Shown: positions 21,453 through 32,536 of the stretch, one piece after another
Position numbering within the stretch: position 1 is the stretch's first letter
How the letters are laid out: each line of letters begins with the position of its first letter
From: Adiantum capillus-veneris
Lineage: Eukaryota > Streptophyta > Polypodiopsida > Polypodiales > Pteridaceae
Assembly (NCBI GenBank): GCA_014529385.2
Contig: CM043952.1
Coordinates: forward strand, 58,054,119 to 58,118,118
Length of the DNA stretch: 64,000 nucleotides
Direction of reading: 5' to 3'
Translations under genes and position numbers: made by a program
The notes under the pieces: generated by a model
What the model was told of the DNA's origin: nothing
What the model saw: the letters and a program-made list of their open reading frames with translations, nothing else
The model's database searches: none

Positions 21453-22619
21453 CTACAGAGCAGGTCCCATCCCCGAGGTGGGCTTTGAGAGCTCTCTCCC
21501 TGTCCAAGGAGCCTTGTGAAGAATAAGCCAGAGCAAAACCGACTTTTTTGGCTCGATTGAAAGAGCCCATATGTGAGAAAATTTGAATTCCCACTGTTTC
21601 GGGGAGTAACTCACCTGCCATCGTTTATTTGAAGTACCTGGGATGGAGCCAGCTCCCAAGGTAGAAGCCCATACATGGTTAAGGAGTTTAAATTGCCCCA
21701 CCCAGACAAAAGCCTGAGTGTCAAGAGGAAGGGGATCCTCGAGGGTCCAAGTAAGAAGGGGAGGAAACATCCGCGTCCTTGGTCTGATAATCTGGAGATC
21801 CCAGGGCTTAATTTTGTACTTGAGGGCCAATTGGAGCTCATCCAGCCAACACCTATTGATAGGGTCCCAAAGTTGGGCCCAAATTTTGAGACCTTTTTTG
21901 TGGAGGCTGAGAGCCCTTCGAAGAGCTGACTGTGGTAAGGGGGGAACGGCTAGGGAAGACCACCAAATGGAATCGTTCGAGGGGACAGAGTACTTATGAT
22001 TGGAGAGAGCGTTCAATCGAAGATCAGCCCTGTGCCTAGTCCAAGCTTGGACTATGGACCTTAACAGATCATACCCTATTGAGAGAATGGCCTTGTTGCC
22101 AAAAAAGAGCACTGAGGTGGGAAGATGGGACCAGCCTTTATGCTTTGCCAAGAAAAACTTGGCAGCCTTCCTAAACAGGAGCCTTGCCCATTCCTCAGTA
22201 GGGTGGACTAGAGCAGAGATGACCAACTTGACAGCCAATTTATCAGCTATAATATTGAGATTTTGAATGCCCAACCCACCTTTGTCTTTAAGGAGCGTAC
22301 AAATGTCCCAAGAAACCTTCAAGGTTTTCTTAGCAAAGGGGTCTCCTACCCACAAGAAGTTTCTACAAGTTTTGGGGATACGACTAAGATGGCACGCAGT
22401 AGGCCTCCAACACCCAAAGAAGAACAGAACATAAGCATTCAGAAAGTGATTAATGACTACCACTCTTCCAGTCAGGGAGTGCTAAAAGCCAATCCACCTG
22501 TTGAGTTCGGACTGGAAGTTATTACACAACCAGTCCTATCTAGCTTTGAGCGAGACACTAAAGTCCATAGGGATACCAAGCAACCTGAAGATTTCCCCTT
22601 CCTTGATGGTTTTACAGCC
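21453..22619 (-). pseudogene. LINE-B ORF2 C-terminal part
   Basis: Reads EIFRLLGIPMDFSVSLKAR, then LTGRVVVINHFLNAYVLFFFGCW and KTCRNFLWVGD, the block order found after the RT core of plant L1-like ORF2 proteins. A long open stretch (22463-21453) follows, ending near a Cys-containing region of the zf-RVT kind. Stops occur at about 22480 and 22537. The sequence continues on the far side of the Copia insertion at 27608. Confidence 0.75.
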
Positions 22620-22624
22620 AGCCC

Positions 22625-22850
22625 TGTTACCATATACATGTGGTAGTGATGTGTGTGAACACACTAGGACCGCCGGGGCATTTTTTCCCTCTTTAGGAGG
22701 TTTTTTCCCCCGTGCATTGTATATACGCCCATCACTCTAGGGCTATCTATCTTTCCATAGCACACTAAGTAACACACTCTCTATTGTGTGCCTTGAGCTT
22801 CCTTCGTCTTCTCCAAGCTGTGTGTGTTTCTCTGCAACCCTATTCCAACA
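22625..22850 (+). repeat. Copia 5' LTR
   Basis: 226 bp with TG...CA ends. It holds a TTAGGAGG...TTTTTTCCCCCGTGCATTGTATATAC segment with TGTATATAC as a weak TATA candidate. Confidence 0.92.
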
Positions 22851-22852
22851 AT

Positions 22853-22864
22853 TGGTATCAGAGC
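22853..22864 (+). promoter_or_regulatory. Copia primer binding site (initiator tRNA-Met)
   Basis: TGGTATCAGAGC, the classic plant initiator-Met PBS, two bases after the LTR. Confidence 0.95.
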
Positions 22865-23212
22865 AGGTCACGTCCTCCCGGGCTTAGTCGCCAGCTGCTC
22901 CAGCATACGCCTGCTCACTTTCTCCTATTTCAGTGAGCCTTGGCGAGCGTTCGTAGGTTGACAAAAATTTTGGGTAAGCTCAAAGAGCTTGGTCTGCTCA
23001 GAATTTTGATTTGGGCTCATTTCGGCCTCCGTTTCCACAACAGGCAGTACTGCACAGGTTATTTCGTCATTTTGTGCAAAATTTTTGTCAATGTAGTTTG
23101 CTGCATAATAGGTGCCTTATAGTCTTCTACGGTTTGTGCTATATAGCACAGGTTGTTCCCGATCCGTTTCTCCTATTTTCGGGCAGTTTTCACATCAGGT
23201 GCAGCATTTACC

Positions 23213-24180
23213 ATGGCTGACAACAACAACACAGATGTGTTCAAGATGTTTGCTGCTCAGGACAGGTTGGATGGGGACAACTACCCTATGTGGGCTTATG
23301 TGATTCAACATGTTCTTGTGTCAAAGGGTGTCTGGAACATTGTGCAGGGCATTGATGTACGTCCTGGTTCTGAGGATGTAGGCGATGTTGAGGATTTGCA
23401 GGTCTTACTGCAAGGATTGCAGCTGTTAGATTTGTTTTGCCTATGGCAGAACAAGCTCGTTGGGATGTTAAGGATGCGCAGGCTCCCTTGTCTGTGAAGC
23501 GCACCATTGTTCCTCACATCCGTTCAGCAAAATTTGCAAAACAGGCTTGGGATATTCTAGCAGGTCTTTATGCAAGCCGCAATGAGCCTAAAATTGCTTT
23601 GCTGCGTAAAGAGCTGGAGTCGAAGATTATGCATGAGGAAGATGATATGGACACTTTCCTTGCTAGTGTCAAGGATATCAATGAGCAGCTTATTTTTGCA
23701 GGTGAAGTCATTTCAGATAGTTCCCTTGTGCAGACTGTTCTTGATGCCTTACCAGATTCCTACCAGAATTTTGCTAGTACTTGGAGACTTATGACCCAAG
23801 GAAATCCTGAAGTTGTCAAGTTTGATGCATTATGCACATTGCTGTTGCAAGAGTCACTTTCTAGAAAAAATAGGACTAGGCAGCGTGCAGTTGATTAGGT
23901 TTTTATTGCTTCTCAAAGAAAGGGTGGTAACAGTAATGCAGCCACTTCTTATAAATCTACTGCGAGTGGCAAAAATTCTGTTCCTAATGTTTCTGCTGGA
24001 AGCACTTCGTCTGGCAATTCTGGTGATAAGGGCAAAAAGAAGATGCATTTCCATTATTGTAAATCCAATGATCACTTGATCAAGTCGTGTCCTAAGTTGA
24101 AGGCCAAAGAGGCTAAGAAGAAAGAGGGTGGTTCCACTGCAAATGTTGGTTCCACTACAAAAATGCAGCCATTGATGAGT
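23213..24180 (+). pseudogene. Copia gag (UBN2-like) with damaged zinc knuckle
   Basis: ATG 23213 opens MADNNNTDVFKMFAAQDRL, then LDGDNYPMWAYVIQHVL, the usual gag start. A frameshift near 23430 moves the frame to MAEQARWDVKDAQAPLSVKR ... ILAGLYASRNEPKIALLRKEL. Stop TAG near 23897. The knuckle reads FHYCKSNDHLIKSC, so the first Cys of CX2CX4HX4C is Phe. Capsid and nucleocapsid function is lost in this copy. Confidence 0.85.
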
Positions 24181-24209
24181 CTTCTATGAAAGGAGACTGT
24201 GTTGCTGAT

Positions 24210-25670
24210 ATTGATGCAGAATGGGCTTTTAGTGAAGAGTGCACTTACAATCCTGTTGTCCATGATGCATGCATGTCAGTTGCCGTAGATTCATATGTGT
24301 AGTATTTTGAAAGTGGTGCTGCAAAGCACATTACCTCACATCGTGAATTGTTCACCTCTCTTGAGTCTGTCCCTCATGGGAATTCAGTCACTTGTGCCAA
24401 CAATGCCTCTTATCCAGTTCAGGGAGTTGGAAAGATTGTGCTCAATGCTGCTAATGGCAGTTCCTTTACACTTGTTGATGCACTTTATGTACCTGGGATC
24501 AAGAAGAAACTCTTGTCTGTATCCGCACTTGCTAGACTTGGACTTGTAGTCAAATTTGTGGATGACCGATGTACAGTTCATGATCTCAGTTTTGGTGATG
24601 AAATTGTTGCATCTGGCCTTTTGTGCCGTGGGCTATATAAGCTCACTTTGTATGACAAGTGTGGAAATTTTTTTGCAAATGCTGTTGCAGATTCAAGGGC
24701 TATTTCAGATGCAAAACTTTGGCATGCACGTTTTGGTCATCTGAATTTTGCCAGTTTACTGCGTTTGCAGAAATCTGATATGGTTGCTTCTTTGCCACCT
24801 CTTGAAGCACCTGTCAAACATGTTTGTGAAGGCTGTATTTTGGGTAAGATGCAGCGTTCTAAATTTCCAAAGGATGGTTCAGCTCGGGCCACATGCAGGT
24901 TGCAGCTTGTGCATAGTGATGTTTGTGGGCCCATGCAAACTCCGTCCTTGGGCAATTACCTGTACTTCGTGACTTTCATTGATGATTACGCCAGGCATGC
25001 ATGGGTATTTCCGCTTAAAGCGAAGTCCAAAGTTTTTATGTGCTTCAAACAATTTTTGGCTATGGCTGAAAATATCTCGAAATGTACTATGGGCACCCTC
25101 TGTTCCGATCGAGGGGGGGAGTATGTCTCATGAATTTAATGCATTTCTGGCTAGTCGTGGGATAAAACACCAATGTACATTGCCTTATACACCTCAACAA
25201 AATGGTGTTGCTGAGAGGAAAAATAGGTCACTGACGGAAATGGCACAATGTATGGTCAAAAGTCAAGCTTTGCCGCTTTCTTTTTGGCTTGAGGCCATTA
25301 TGTGTGCCACTTATGTACTTAACAGGTGTCCTATGAAAGCTTTGCAGTCTATTACTCCATATGAAGCATGGCATGATAGAAAGCCTTCTATTGAGCACAT
25401 GCGTGTTTTTGGCTGTTTGGTATACGCTTTGGTGCCACAAGTGCAGCGCAGAAAATTGGATGATAAGGCTGTCAAATGTATTTTTGTTGGTTATAGTGCT
25501 GAAAGCAAAGGTTACAGGTTGTATCATCCGCAAACAAAACGTATTATGGTTTCTCGGTATGTAGTGTGTGTGGAAGATTCTGTTCAGCCCTTGTTGTCAT
25601 GTACTAGAGACAGTAATGTAAGCTCACACTTTGTTGCCTCTTTTCAGTGGTGGAAATACGAATGTAAGTT
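24210..25670 (+). pseudogene. Copia protease and integrase
   Basis: The protease region has a TAG codon just before FESGAAKHIT, where active Copia proteases have LDSGAS: the catalytic Asp is Glu. The integrase zinc finger keeps WHARFGHLN and CEGCILGK. The catalytic triad is visible as HSDVCGPM, CSDRGGEY and QQNGVAERKN. A frameshift with a stop falls at about 25131, between the second Asp and the Glu. GCLVYALVPQ and FVGYSAESKGYRLY blocks follow. The family is certain and the product is non-functional. Confidence 0.9.
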
Positions 25671-25769
25671 CCAATGAGGAAAATGTACAGCCTATGGGGG
25701 TTTCTGAAAATGTTCTAGATTAGCCTATTACTGATGTAGATGTACATGATGTACTTGATGAGGAAAGGG

Positions 25770-27342
25770 CTGAAAATGAGCAGGCTAGAGGTATGCCAAA
25801 ATGGCTGGTGCACACTTTGCGTGATAGTAAATCGGATGCACCTTTGTCTAGTCGTACTCGTTCAGGCTCTCGCCATGCATCTTATGCATCAGATTGTTAT
25901 GCTTTGGCTGTGTCTAGCTTACATGATGTTGAGGAGCCTCTGACTTTTGATGAAGCACAAAATTCAGAAAATTGGATGGCTACCATGCAATCGGAATATG
26001 ATGCACTTATAGAAAATGACACATGGAATTTATGTGATTTGCCTCCTAGCAAAAAGGCCATTGGTACGAAGTGGGTTTACAAGTTAAAACGCAAGCCGGA
26101 TGGTGAGATCGATCGCCATAAGGCTCGAATTGTTGCAAAGGGTTATGCACAACAAAAAGGCATAGATTATGAAGAGACTTTTGCTCCCACTTGTCGTATG
26201 ACTTCTGTGCGTTTTCTATGTGCATTGGCAGCTCATTTTGGTGGGATGTACATCAATCAGACATTGTTACTGCTTTCTTGAATGGTGACATATTTGAGGA
26301 AGTTTATGTAACGCAGCCTCACGGTTTTTTCATAAAAGGACAAGAGGACAAAGTGTGCAAATGTAACAAGGCTTTGTATGGGTTGAAGCAATCTCCTCGT
26401 GCTTGGTATGAGAAAGTTGACACTCATTTCGTCAAACAAGGCTTTCGTAACAGTCCAACAGAAAGCACATTGTATGTAAAGCGTGAGGGTGATGTATTTC
26501 TCATCGTGGTTCTTTATGTTGATGATTTGCTGATCACTGGACCAAATGAGAGACATATTGCTGAATTTAAGGCTGATTTGAATGCTACTTTCAAGATGAA
26601 AGATTTGGGGCTGTTGCATCATTATTTGGGTATACAGTTTAAGCAGTGTGATGGTGGTATTGCCTTGTGTCAGAAAAGTTACATAGATACATTGCTATGT
26701 AAGTTTGGACTTGAGGATTGCAAACCTATTTCCACTCCCATGGAAACAGGTTTGAGGTTGAGTCTACATGATGCTGGTGATCCTGCTGATGTCACTCTTT
26801 ACCAAACTGCTGTTGGCTGCCTCATTTATGTATGCAACACGAGGCCGGATATTCAGTTTGCAGTCTCACAGGTCAGCAGATTTATGCATAGCCAAGGGTC
26901 TAAGAATTGGCAGGCTGTCAAGAGGATTTTCTGCTACCTGAGTGGCATTTTACATCTTGGCTTGTTTTATCCCAAGGGGGGATCATTGCCGCCAGACTTA
27001 CATGCTTTTTCGGACTCAAATTGGGCTGGTTGTTTTGACACGCGAGTGTCCACAAGTGGTTTTTGTTTCATGCTTGGCAGTTCATGTATATCATGGTTGA
27101 GCAAGAAGCAACCTACTGTGGCCACTTCGAGTTGTGAGGCTGAGTACAGGGTAGTCTTCACAGCTACGGTTGAGTGTGTGTGGCTCAAACGCCTTATGGC
27201 TGATTTGTGTGTTGGACAGGACACTGCCAACACTATCTTCACTGACAGTCAGAGCACATTGGCAGTTGCGAGAAACCTAGTTTTTCATGCTCGCACAAAG
27301 CACATTGAGGTGCATTACCACTATGTCAGGGAGAGGCTCTGA
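25770..27342 (+). pseudogene. Copia reverse transcriptase and RNase H
   Basis: Begins with LTFDEAQNSENWMATMQSEY and TKWVYKLKRKPDG. A frameshift near 26270 joins DYEETFAPTCRMTSVRFLCA to DIVTAFLNGDIFEEVYV. Catalytic LYVDDLLITG is intact. RNase H acidic residues lie in AFSDSNWAG, SCEAEYR and FTDSQST. It ends RERL-TGA at 27340-27342, but homologous sequence (AYVPTQDNLADLFTTALSREKL) continues past that stop up to the LTR. Confidence 0.92.
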
Positions 27343-27428
27343 GTAGGAGATATCAGCTTGGCTTATGTGCCAACACAGGACAACCTTGCAGATCTTTTCA
27401 CAACGGCATTGTCTCGTGAGAAGCTCCA

Positions 27429-27607
27429 CCGGGGCATTTTTTTCCTCTTTAGGAGGTTTTTTCCCCCGTGCATTGTATATACGCCCATCACTCTAGGGCT
27501 ATCCATCATTCCATAGCACACTAAGTAACACACTCTCTATTGTGTGCCTTGAGCTTCCTTCGTCTTCTCCAAGCTGTGTGTGTTTCTCTGCAACCCTAAT
27601 TCCAACA
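27429..27607 (+). repeat. Copia 3' LTR, 5'-truncated
   Basis: Matches 22673-22850 and lacks the first 48 bp. The polypurine tract is also missing, because the RNase H coding end (KLH) runs straight into the LTR. Confidence 0.88.
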
Positions 27608-27612
27608 AGCCC

Positions 27613-28473
27613 GGGCCACCCAATCGGGAAGGGGGGACTGAGAGAAGATCCCTGTTTTGCTGTGGTTAACTTTGGAGCCCGAGGCTAGACAAAAGATATT
27701 CATGACAGAAACAGGAGAGGGGCCAGAGGACAGCCCTCTCTCACCGACCCGGCGAGGTTGAACACATCGGACAGTGAGCCATTCAGAGATAATCTAGCAC
27801 GTGCATTGCCCATTAATGTTTGAACAAAAAGGACCATGTTTACTCCAAAGCCCATTGCTTCCATACATCTTAAGATAAAGGACCATTCAAGTCTATCGTA
27901 AACCTTATCAAAGTCAATCTTAACAAACACAAACTCTTGACCAGACTCAGTGGCATGGTCAAAACCTTCCCAAAGTGAGATTACTGCCTTAATCAATTTT
28001 CGACCTTTAATGAATCCTTTTTGTTCTTTGGAAATCCATTTCATGAGCAACACACACATCCGATTAGCTACTGCTTTGGCACAAATCTTGTATGTTGTGT
28101 TCAGCATCGTCAAGGGTCTCCAATTAGAGAGGTCATCTTTTACACCCTGCTTGTGAAGAAGTTTGATTACTCCTGTGTTTATGGAGCAAGGGAGGGCCTT
28201 ATGAGAAAGAGACTCCTCCCAGACACAAAGAAGAAACGGGGCCAGGATTTCTTTAAACTACTGGTAGAACTCAGCAAGCAGACCATCCAAGCCGGGAGTT
28301 TTGTTGGGCTTGAGATTCTCGATTGCTTGCAAAAAATCAGAAGTGGACAGAGGGGAGTCAACAAGAGAGGCTTCAGAGTTGGGAATGACTTTGACCCTGC
28401 AAGAGAGGGTGTTGATACGAGCTTCTGTGGCCTCTAAGGAGAGAGACTCAGGGGTGACTAAAAAATGAGGCAA
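27613..28473 (-). pseudogene. LINE-B reverse transcriptase, catalytic box deleted
   Basis: From 28473: NLKPNKTPGLDGLLAEFY (RT start), then DFDKVYDRLEWSFILRCM (first catalytic Asp region) and REGCPLAPLLF. Normally about 45-60 residues including the F/YADD box come next. Here the sequence goes almost directly to FCLASGSKVNHSKTGIFS, a block that lies after the box. The deletion removes the active site. Frameshifts flank it. Confidence 0.85.
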
Positions 28474-28595
28474 AATGAGCCTTCACATATTCAAGATTCT
28501 GCTCGTCCGAACTTATCAGAGAAGGCCGTTTAAACAAAGGAATACGATCTCTGGCGTTCTTCTTTCGAAGGGATTTGAGCATTTCCTTCGTAGGC

Positions 28596-29715
28596 CTATT
28601 CCACTTTCCCTGCCCACCACTGCTTAAAGAAAGTATTGGTGTGCTTGTGGATTATCTCCTCCTGGTTGATGATTTGCCTTCTGAGGGAGGAGATCTGGTC
28701 TTGGGTGTCAGATGAGGGAGGAGCTACCTCCAAGATAACTAGTTCGTCATAAATTTTGTCCCCGTGTTGTTTGCTAATTGCAGTGACCTCCTTTCTGAAC
28801 CTGATAAGGTTGGCTTGGGTGTCTTTGACTGCTTTGCTCCAAGCTTTCGAGGGAGAGTGAAATTCTTGGAAGGCTTGAGCCCAGATCGTCTTGACAGATT
28901 CCTGGACCACTTTGAATTTGAAAAGGGATGGATGAGTGTGGAACGAGTTGTTTCTAAGTTTAGAACATTTGTCATCAATGGTAAGGATGATAGGATAATG
29001 ATCAGAAATGCAAGTGTTGTAACGGACCTTGGCTTTTACTCTCGAAAAGGCATTCACAAGAGAAACATCCAGGTAACATATGTCAAGTCTAGCTTTCCTG
29101 GCTAGATTACCTTTGCCATAGTTTTTCCAGGTAAATTCGCCTATAGTACCCGCATCCCAAAGCTACTTAGATTGCTTAAGAGAATCCCAAGCTTTCTGCT
29201 CCGTTCCTCTGACAGTAATGCCTTTGGACAGAAACCTATCCTCAAGGGTTTCAACCATATTGAAGTATCCCACAATAATGAGGGGGTCTTGGAAGAGTGC
29301 TAGCTCTTCCCACATCTTAGTACGGTCTGCCATAGACCCACCAACATATACCCCAACTATACTGGCATTGAGAGGGTGGGAGATGAAGACTGAGCACCAC
29401 TTGTGCCCAGAGCACTGGGCTATGTATGAGGATTTTAATTCTTTCAGAGCACTGGGCTATGTATGAGGATTTTAATTCTTCAGGGATTTCAAGAACACAT
29501 CCTCTCGAGCCATGGGAGTGAGAGTCAACAATCCAATGGTGCTTGGAAGAAACAGATTCTAGTGCAGAGGACAAGTTGGCCCCCGAGGTCTTGACTTCTT
29601 GAAGTACTAGAAAATCAATAGGACTACTCCAAACCCAGTAGGAAATCCTCTTGACTTTGTTTGGGTCAGAGAGACCCTTCACATTCCAGGAAAGGACTTT
29701 CATTTGGTAACCCAC
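28596..29715 (-). pseudogene. LINE-B AP-type endonuclease
   Basis: Starts MKVLSWNVKGLSDPNKVKR (N of SWNVRG) and LQEVK (metal-binding Glu), diagnostic for L1-type endonuclease that nicks target DNA. A 37-bp tandem duplication at about 29408-29481 shifts the frame in the middle of the domain. The distal half (29057-28596) keeps a long open frame with SDHYPIIL, the catalytic SDH motif. Confidence 0.85.
29408..29481. repeat. 37-bp tandem duplication in the LINE-B endonuclease
   Basis: CAGAGCACTGGGCTATGTAT starts at 29408 and again at 29445. 37 is not a multiple of three, so the second copy breaks the frame. Confidence 0.93.
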
Positions 29716-31236
29716 TTGTTCTTGTTGCTACTATTCTGCCTAGTCGACGTCTGGGCCACACTAGCATGGTTTCTTTTATTATCCTTTAGCACTTCCATAG
29801 GTGAAGGACTATTACGTTCAGGAACCAAGGCCAGTTTGACAACTGGGACATTCTCTTTGTTGAGGTCTAGCAGGGATTGTTTGTCAAGTGCATTGACATC
29901 CTCATCCAAAATCATGTCTATTTGGGGTTGTTGAGCTTGGGTTGGGGGGATGATTTCTCCAGATTCATCTGAGTCTGAGTCCACAAACTTGTGAAGTTTG
30001 GCCAGTATAGAGAAGCGATTCGGGGATTTTCCTTTTGAGTCCTTTCTTTTGGCAGGGTTAGCTTTATTAGTGGCACTGTTTGCCCTCTGTCTCACTTGGT
30101 TGGGAGAACTGGGATGCTGAGTGGGAACAGGGGGTCTGGTTGGGGGGTCCGACTGAGGATGGGGGGTAGGTGTCGGGGGGTCAGGAGGAGCTTTGAGTGG
30201 ACATGCACGCACAAAGTGGCCTCTTTTGCCACAAAGGAAACAAGTATCAGTAAGATACTTGTACTCAATCGGCTGGTCAAGAACCTCGCCATCATCAATC
30301 CAAATTTCTATGGAGGGGGGGAGCTTGTCAGGGTGGGAGATATCCATCTCCACCCAAACCTGGGGGTGTCAAGCAGGGTTGTAGAAGTCCTATTTTGGTA
30401 TGCTCCCTAATAATTTGCCCAACCTACCCGCAATAGGGGAGAGGTGGCTGTACAGATGGAGGGGGAGATTGGTAAACTCTACCTAGACAGGGAAGTTTCT
30501 AGAATCATAAATCTCAGGGTTGAAGTCCTTGTTCCACCGAAAGAGGCAGAGAGGTGAGTTTCTTACGACCCACTGGCCAGAACTCAACGCTTGAAAGGCC
30601 ATCTCCGGCTCTCGAAAAACGAGCAGAAAGTGGTTCTTGGGTAGACACTGCATGGACTCCACTTCCAACCCCCTAGAGGTCCACTATTGTTTTACCCAGG
30701 ATTTGAGAAAATCCACTGGAGGATGGGGTCCCTCCAACAGACCAACCAGTTCTTTACTTTTCAGTTCTCTCTCCACCTTTCTGACTTAAGAGGAGGGTAA
30801 AAGTATTGAGGGCTTACTTGTTGAAGCTTGTCCTTCGCTCTGTTGAGCATGCTGAACGCCTGGGCAGCATTGAAAAATCAAGGAGGACTGATGTATGCCT
30901 CCTCGGGAGAAGCTCCAACAGCTTCTTGATGTCCTCCTGGTGGCTGGTGGACAGGGACAGGGCCATCATGCAAAGCTTTTTCCTGAAGCAGGGACTATCA
31001 AGCAGAAAGAGCTGTCTGAGTTTATCCGCCAGCTCTGGTGGAAGCACTTTGGAGATCAGGGGGTCCTCACTTGCCAGGGGTAGAGGGTGACCAATGGGGG
31101 CCAAGTGCGGGGAAGGGACATTCCGGAGCAGAAGTGACATGCGGTGAGGTAGGGCATTAGATGCGTCCCATGCATTCGCTGAGGATGACGCGTGATATTG
31201 GAAATGGGGGCGCGGGGGGAATGATGAGGAGAACAT
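29700..31236 (-). pseudogene. LINE-B ORF1 (DUF4283-like with CCHC knuckle)
   Basis: Opens near 31236 (MFSSSFPPRPHFQYH). LLVFREPEMAFQALSSGQWV and LCLFRWNKDFNPE (about 30483-30668) match the DUF4283 pattern of plant L1 ORF1 proteins. CFLCGKRGHFVRAC (about 30210-30260) is a perfect CX2CX4HX4C knuckle. A Pro-rich and basic tail follows to 29700. ORF1 protein binds LINE RNA. The frame is broken at least twice. Confidence 0.8.
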
Positions 31237-31310
31237 CCCGCCCTCGCGAGCAGGTACGATGGAGCAGAAGAAGAGCTATGCCATAGCTAGCTTGCTAGAC
31301 GCAAGCTAAC

Positions 31311-31683
31311 CCTAAACGTAGCCTTTGCATTCTCTGACTCAATTAGTAGGCCTTGTTAATTTCTAAAACCTTAGGATAAGAAAGTCTTTAGCAATAATAA
31401 TTACTAAAACTATCCAATTTTACTTAACTAATTAAATTCCTAGTGTAGCCTTTCAGAGCCCGTAACTTTTCCAGATTTTATCAGAATTTGGTTCTAAAAT
31501 TTTTTTGCCATAGTAAAGCTCTGGTTATGGTTCCAAAAATACTAATATTTGCCATAGTTGGATCATTCTACAGTGTTTTCTTAACAACCAAGTTAATTTG
31601 ACCAGGCTTTCTACAATTTCTAAGGTTTCAGAAACTCGAAACCTTACAATCACCCCAAATTAAGAAATTGAGATGTCCTCATC
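31311..31683 (-). other. 3' non-coding part of the chromovirus
   Basis: AT-rich sequence after the chromodomain stop, resembling the 17500-19600 segment in style (CTAATTAAATTCC, AATAATTACTAAAAC). No ORF. It marks the point where LINE-B entered. Confidence 0.4.
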
Positions 31684-31850
31684 TCAACCGAATTTGGGGA
31701 AATCTTTCAAAAATGATACTTCGTTCCCCCATGTGGCATCTTCAGTGGGGTAGTCCTTCCATTTTACTAAATGTTCTCTAACTACTCTGTTTCGCAAACT
31801 TCTTTCCCTAGTTAGAGTTACTTGCCTCAACTTTTCCCCCAAGAAACTCT
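31684..31850 (-). pseudogene. Chromodomain at the end of chromovirus pol
   Basis: Minus frame ends at TGA 31684-31686 and reads RNRVVREHLVKWKDYPTEDA, then TWGNEVSFLKDFPKF. The pattern (L/V)VKWK-YP-EDATWE is the chromodomain fused to integrase in Ty3/gypsy chromoviruses, thought to guide insertion to heterochromatin. The integrase core that should precede it is not recognisable in 31850-32530. Confidence 0.8.
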
Positions 31851-32536
31851 CAGTGTTGAGCTCATCTTAAAAACCTTTACAAACCATTTGTATCATCTCA
31901 AACACCAGATTAAATCCATTCTATAAAAGATCCATTTATCCACCTTGTCAACATGAACGTGCTTGGTCTAACTGACCATTTAGAGCAATCCATGTTCGAC
32001 AAGTATCATGTATTCTAGCTTTGCCAATCTGAACGCGCTCGGCGGGTTCTTGCCATTCTAAGCACTCTACGTTCGGCACAAGCTTCCACCATTGCACCAA
32101 AGTTACGCTCTCTGTGCTCTAACCTGGTTGACCAACATTATGTAAAGGGCTTTAAGAAGCTGTATCATACCAAGAGTTCTTTTTGGCTTCCTATTAGTCC
32201 CGTACCTTAATACTTTCATATCTAGGTCATTTTCCAAGGAAGGCTATCGTGTGCACAAAGAATGTGAGTTGGTTTCTTAATAACTATCTCAATCTCAAGA
32301 TTCAAATTCTTTTCATACTATCGAGAACCTCTGTCTCATTTGCTACATCAACCCTTGATCTCTTGATTGAATACTAACTTAACTTCAGATTCCTTAAGTA
32401 ATTTTGGAAAATAAAATCATGTATACCATTTTAATACATAAGTAACTCAAAGCTTTACATTATTGATTTATAGTGGTTTAAAAAGCTCTAGGATTGCTAA
32501 CTATGGCCAAGCGAGTGGCTCTTTTATCTTCCTCAT
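31851..32536 (-). other. Deleted or decayed pol region of the chromovirus
   Basis: Only about 0.7 kb separates the gag end from the chromodomain, where about 3.5 kb of protease to integrase is expected. I see no pol motif. The region is either a decayed remnant or filler. Confidence 0.5.

Larger units (their letters stand above)
22625..27607 (+). mobile_element. Copia retrotransposon nested in LINE-B
   Basis: 5' LTR 22625-22850 (TGTTACC...CCAACA) and 3' LTR 27429-27607 (same end, first 48 bp missing). The exact duplication AGCCC lies at 22620-22624 and 27608-27612. PBS TGGTATCAGAGC follows the 5' LTR. Domain order gag, protease, integrase, RT, RNase H identifies Ty1/Copia. LTRs differ at only a few positions, so it is young relative to its host LINE. 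It is nevertheless inactive: frameshifts in gag, integrase and RT, a stop before the protease, and protease active-site loss. Confidence 0.95.
21343..31310 (-). mobile_element. LINE-B (L1-like), interrupted by Copia
   Basis: A minus-strand L1-like LINE with ORF1 (DUF4283-like region plus CCHC knuckle), AP endonuclease, RT and a C-terminal region, in that order from about 31236 down to 21453. It inserted into the chromovirus remnant to the left of its chromodomain end, and was later split by the Copia element at 22625-27607. The exact ends are not clear: I see no poly-A tail at the low-coordinate side, where it abuts the solo LTR. Multiple frameshifts, a 37-bp duplication in the endonuclease and loss of the RT catalytic box make it dead. 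Confidence 0.8.

Noticed and set aside
21675-22646. Plus-strand frames of 84-127 codons
   Set aside because: They are antisense shadows of LINE-B ORF2, which has family homology on minus.
28021-29105. Plus-strand frames of 113-138 codons
   Set aside because: Antisense shadows of the LINE-B RT and endonuclease.
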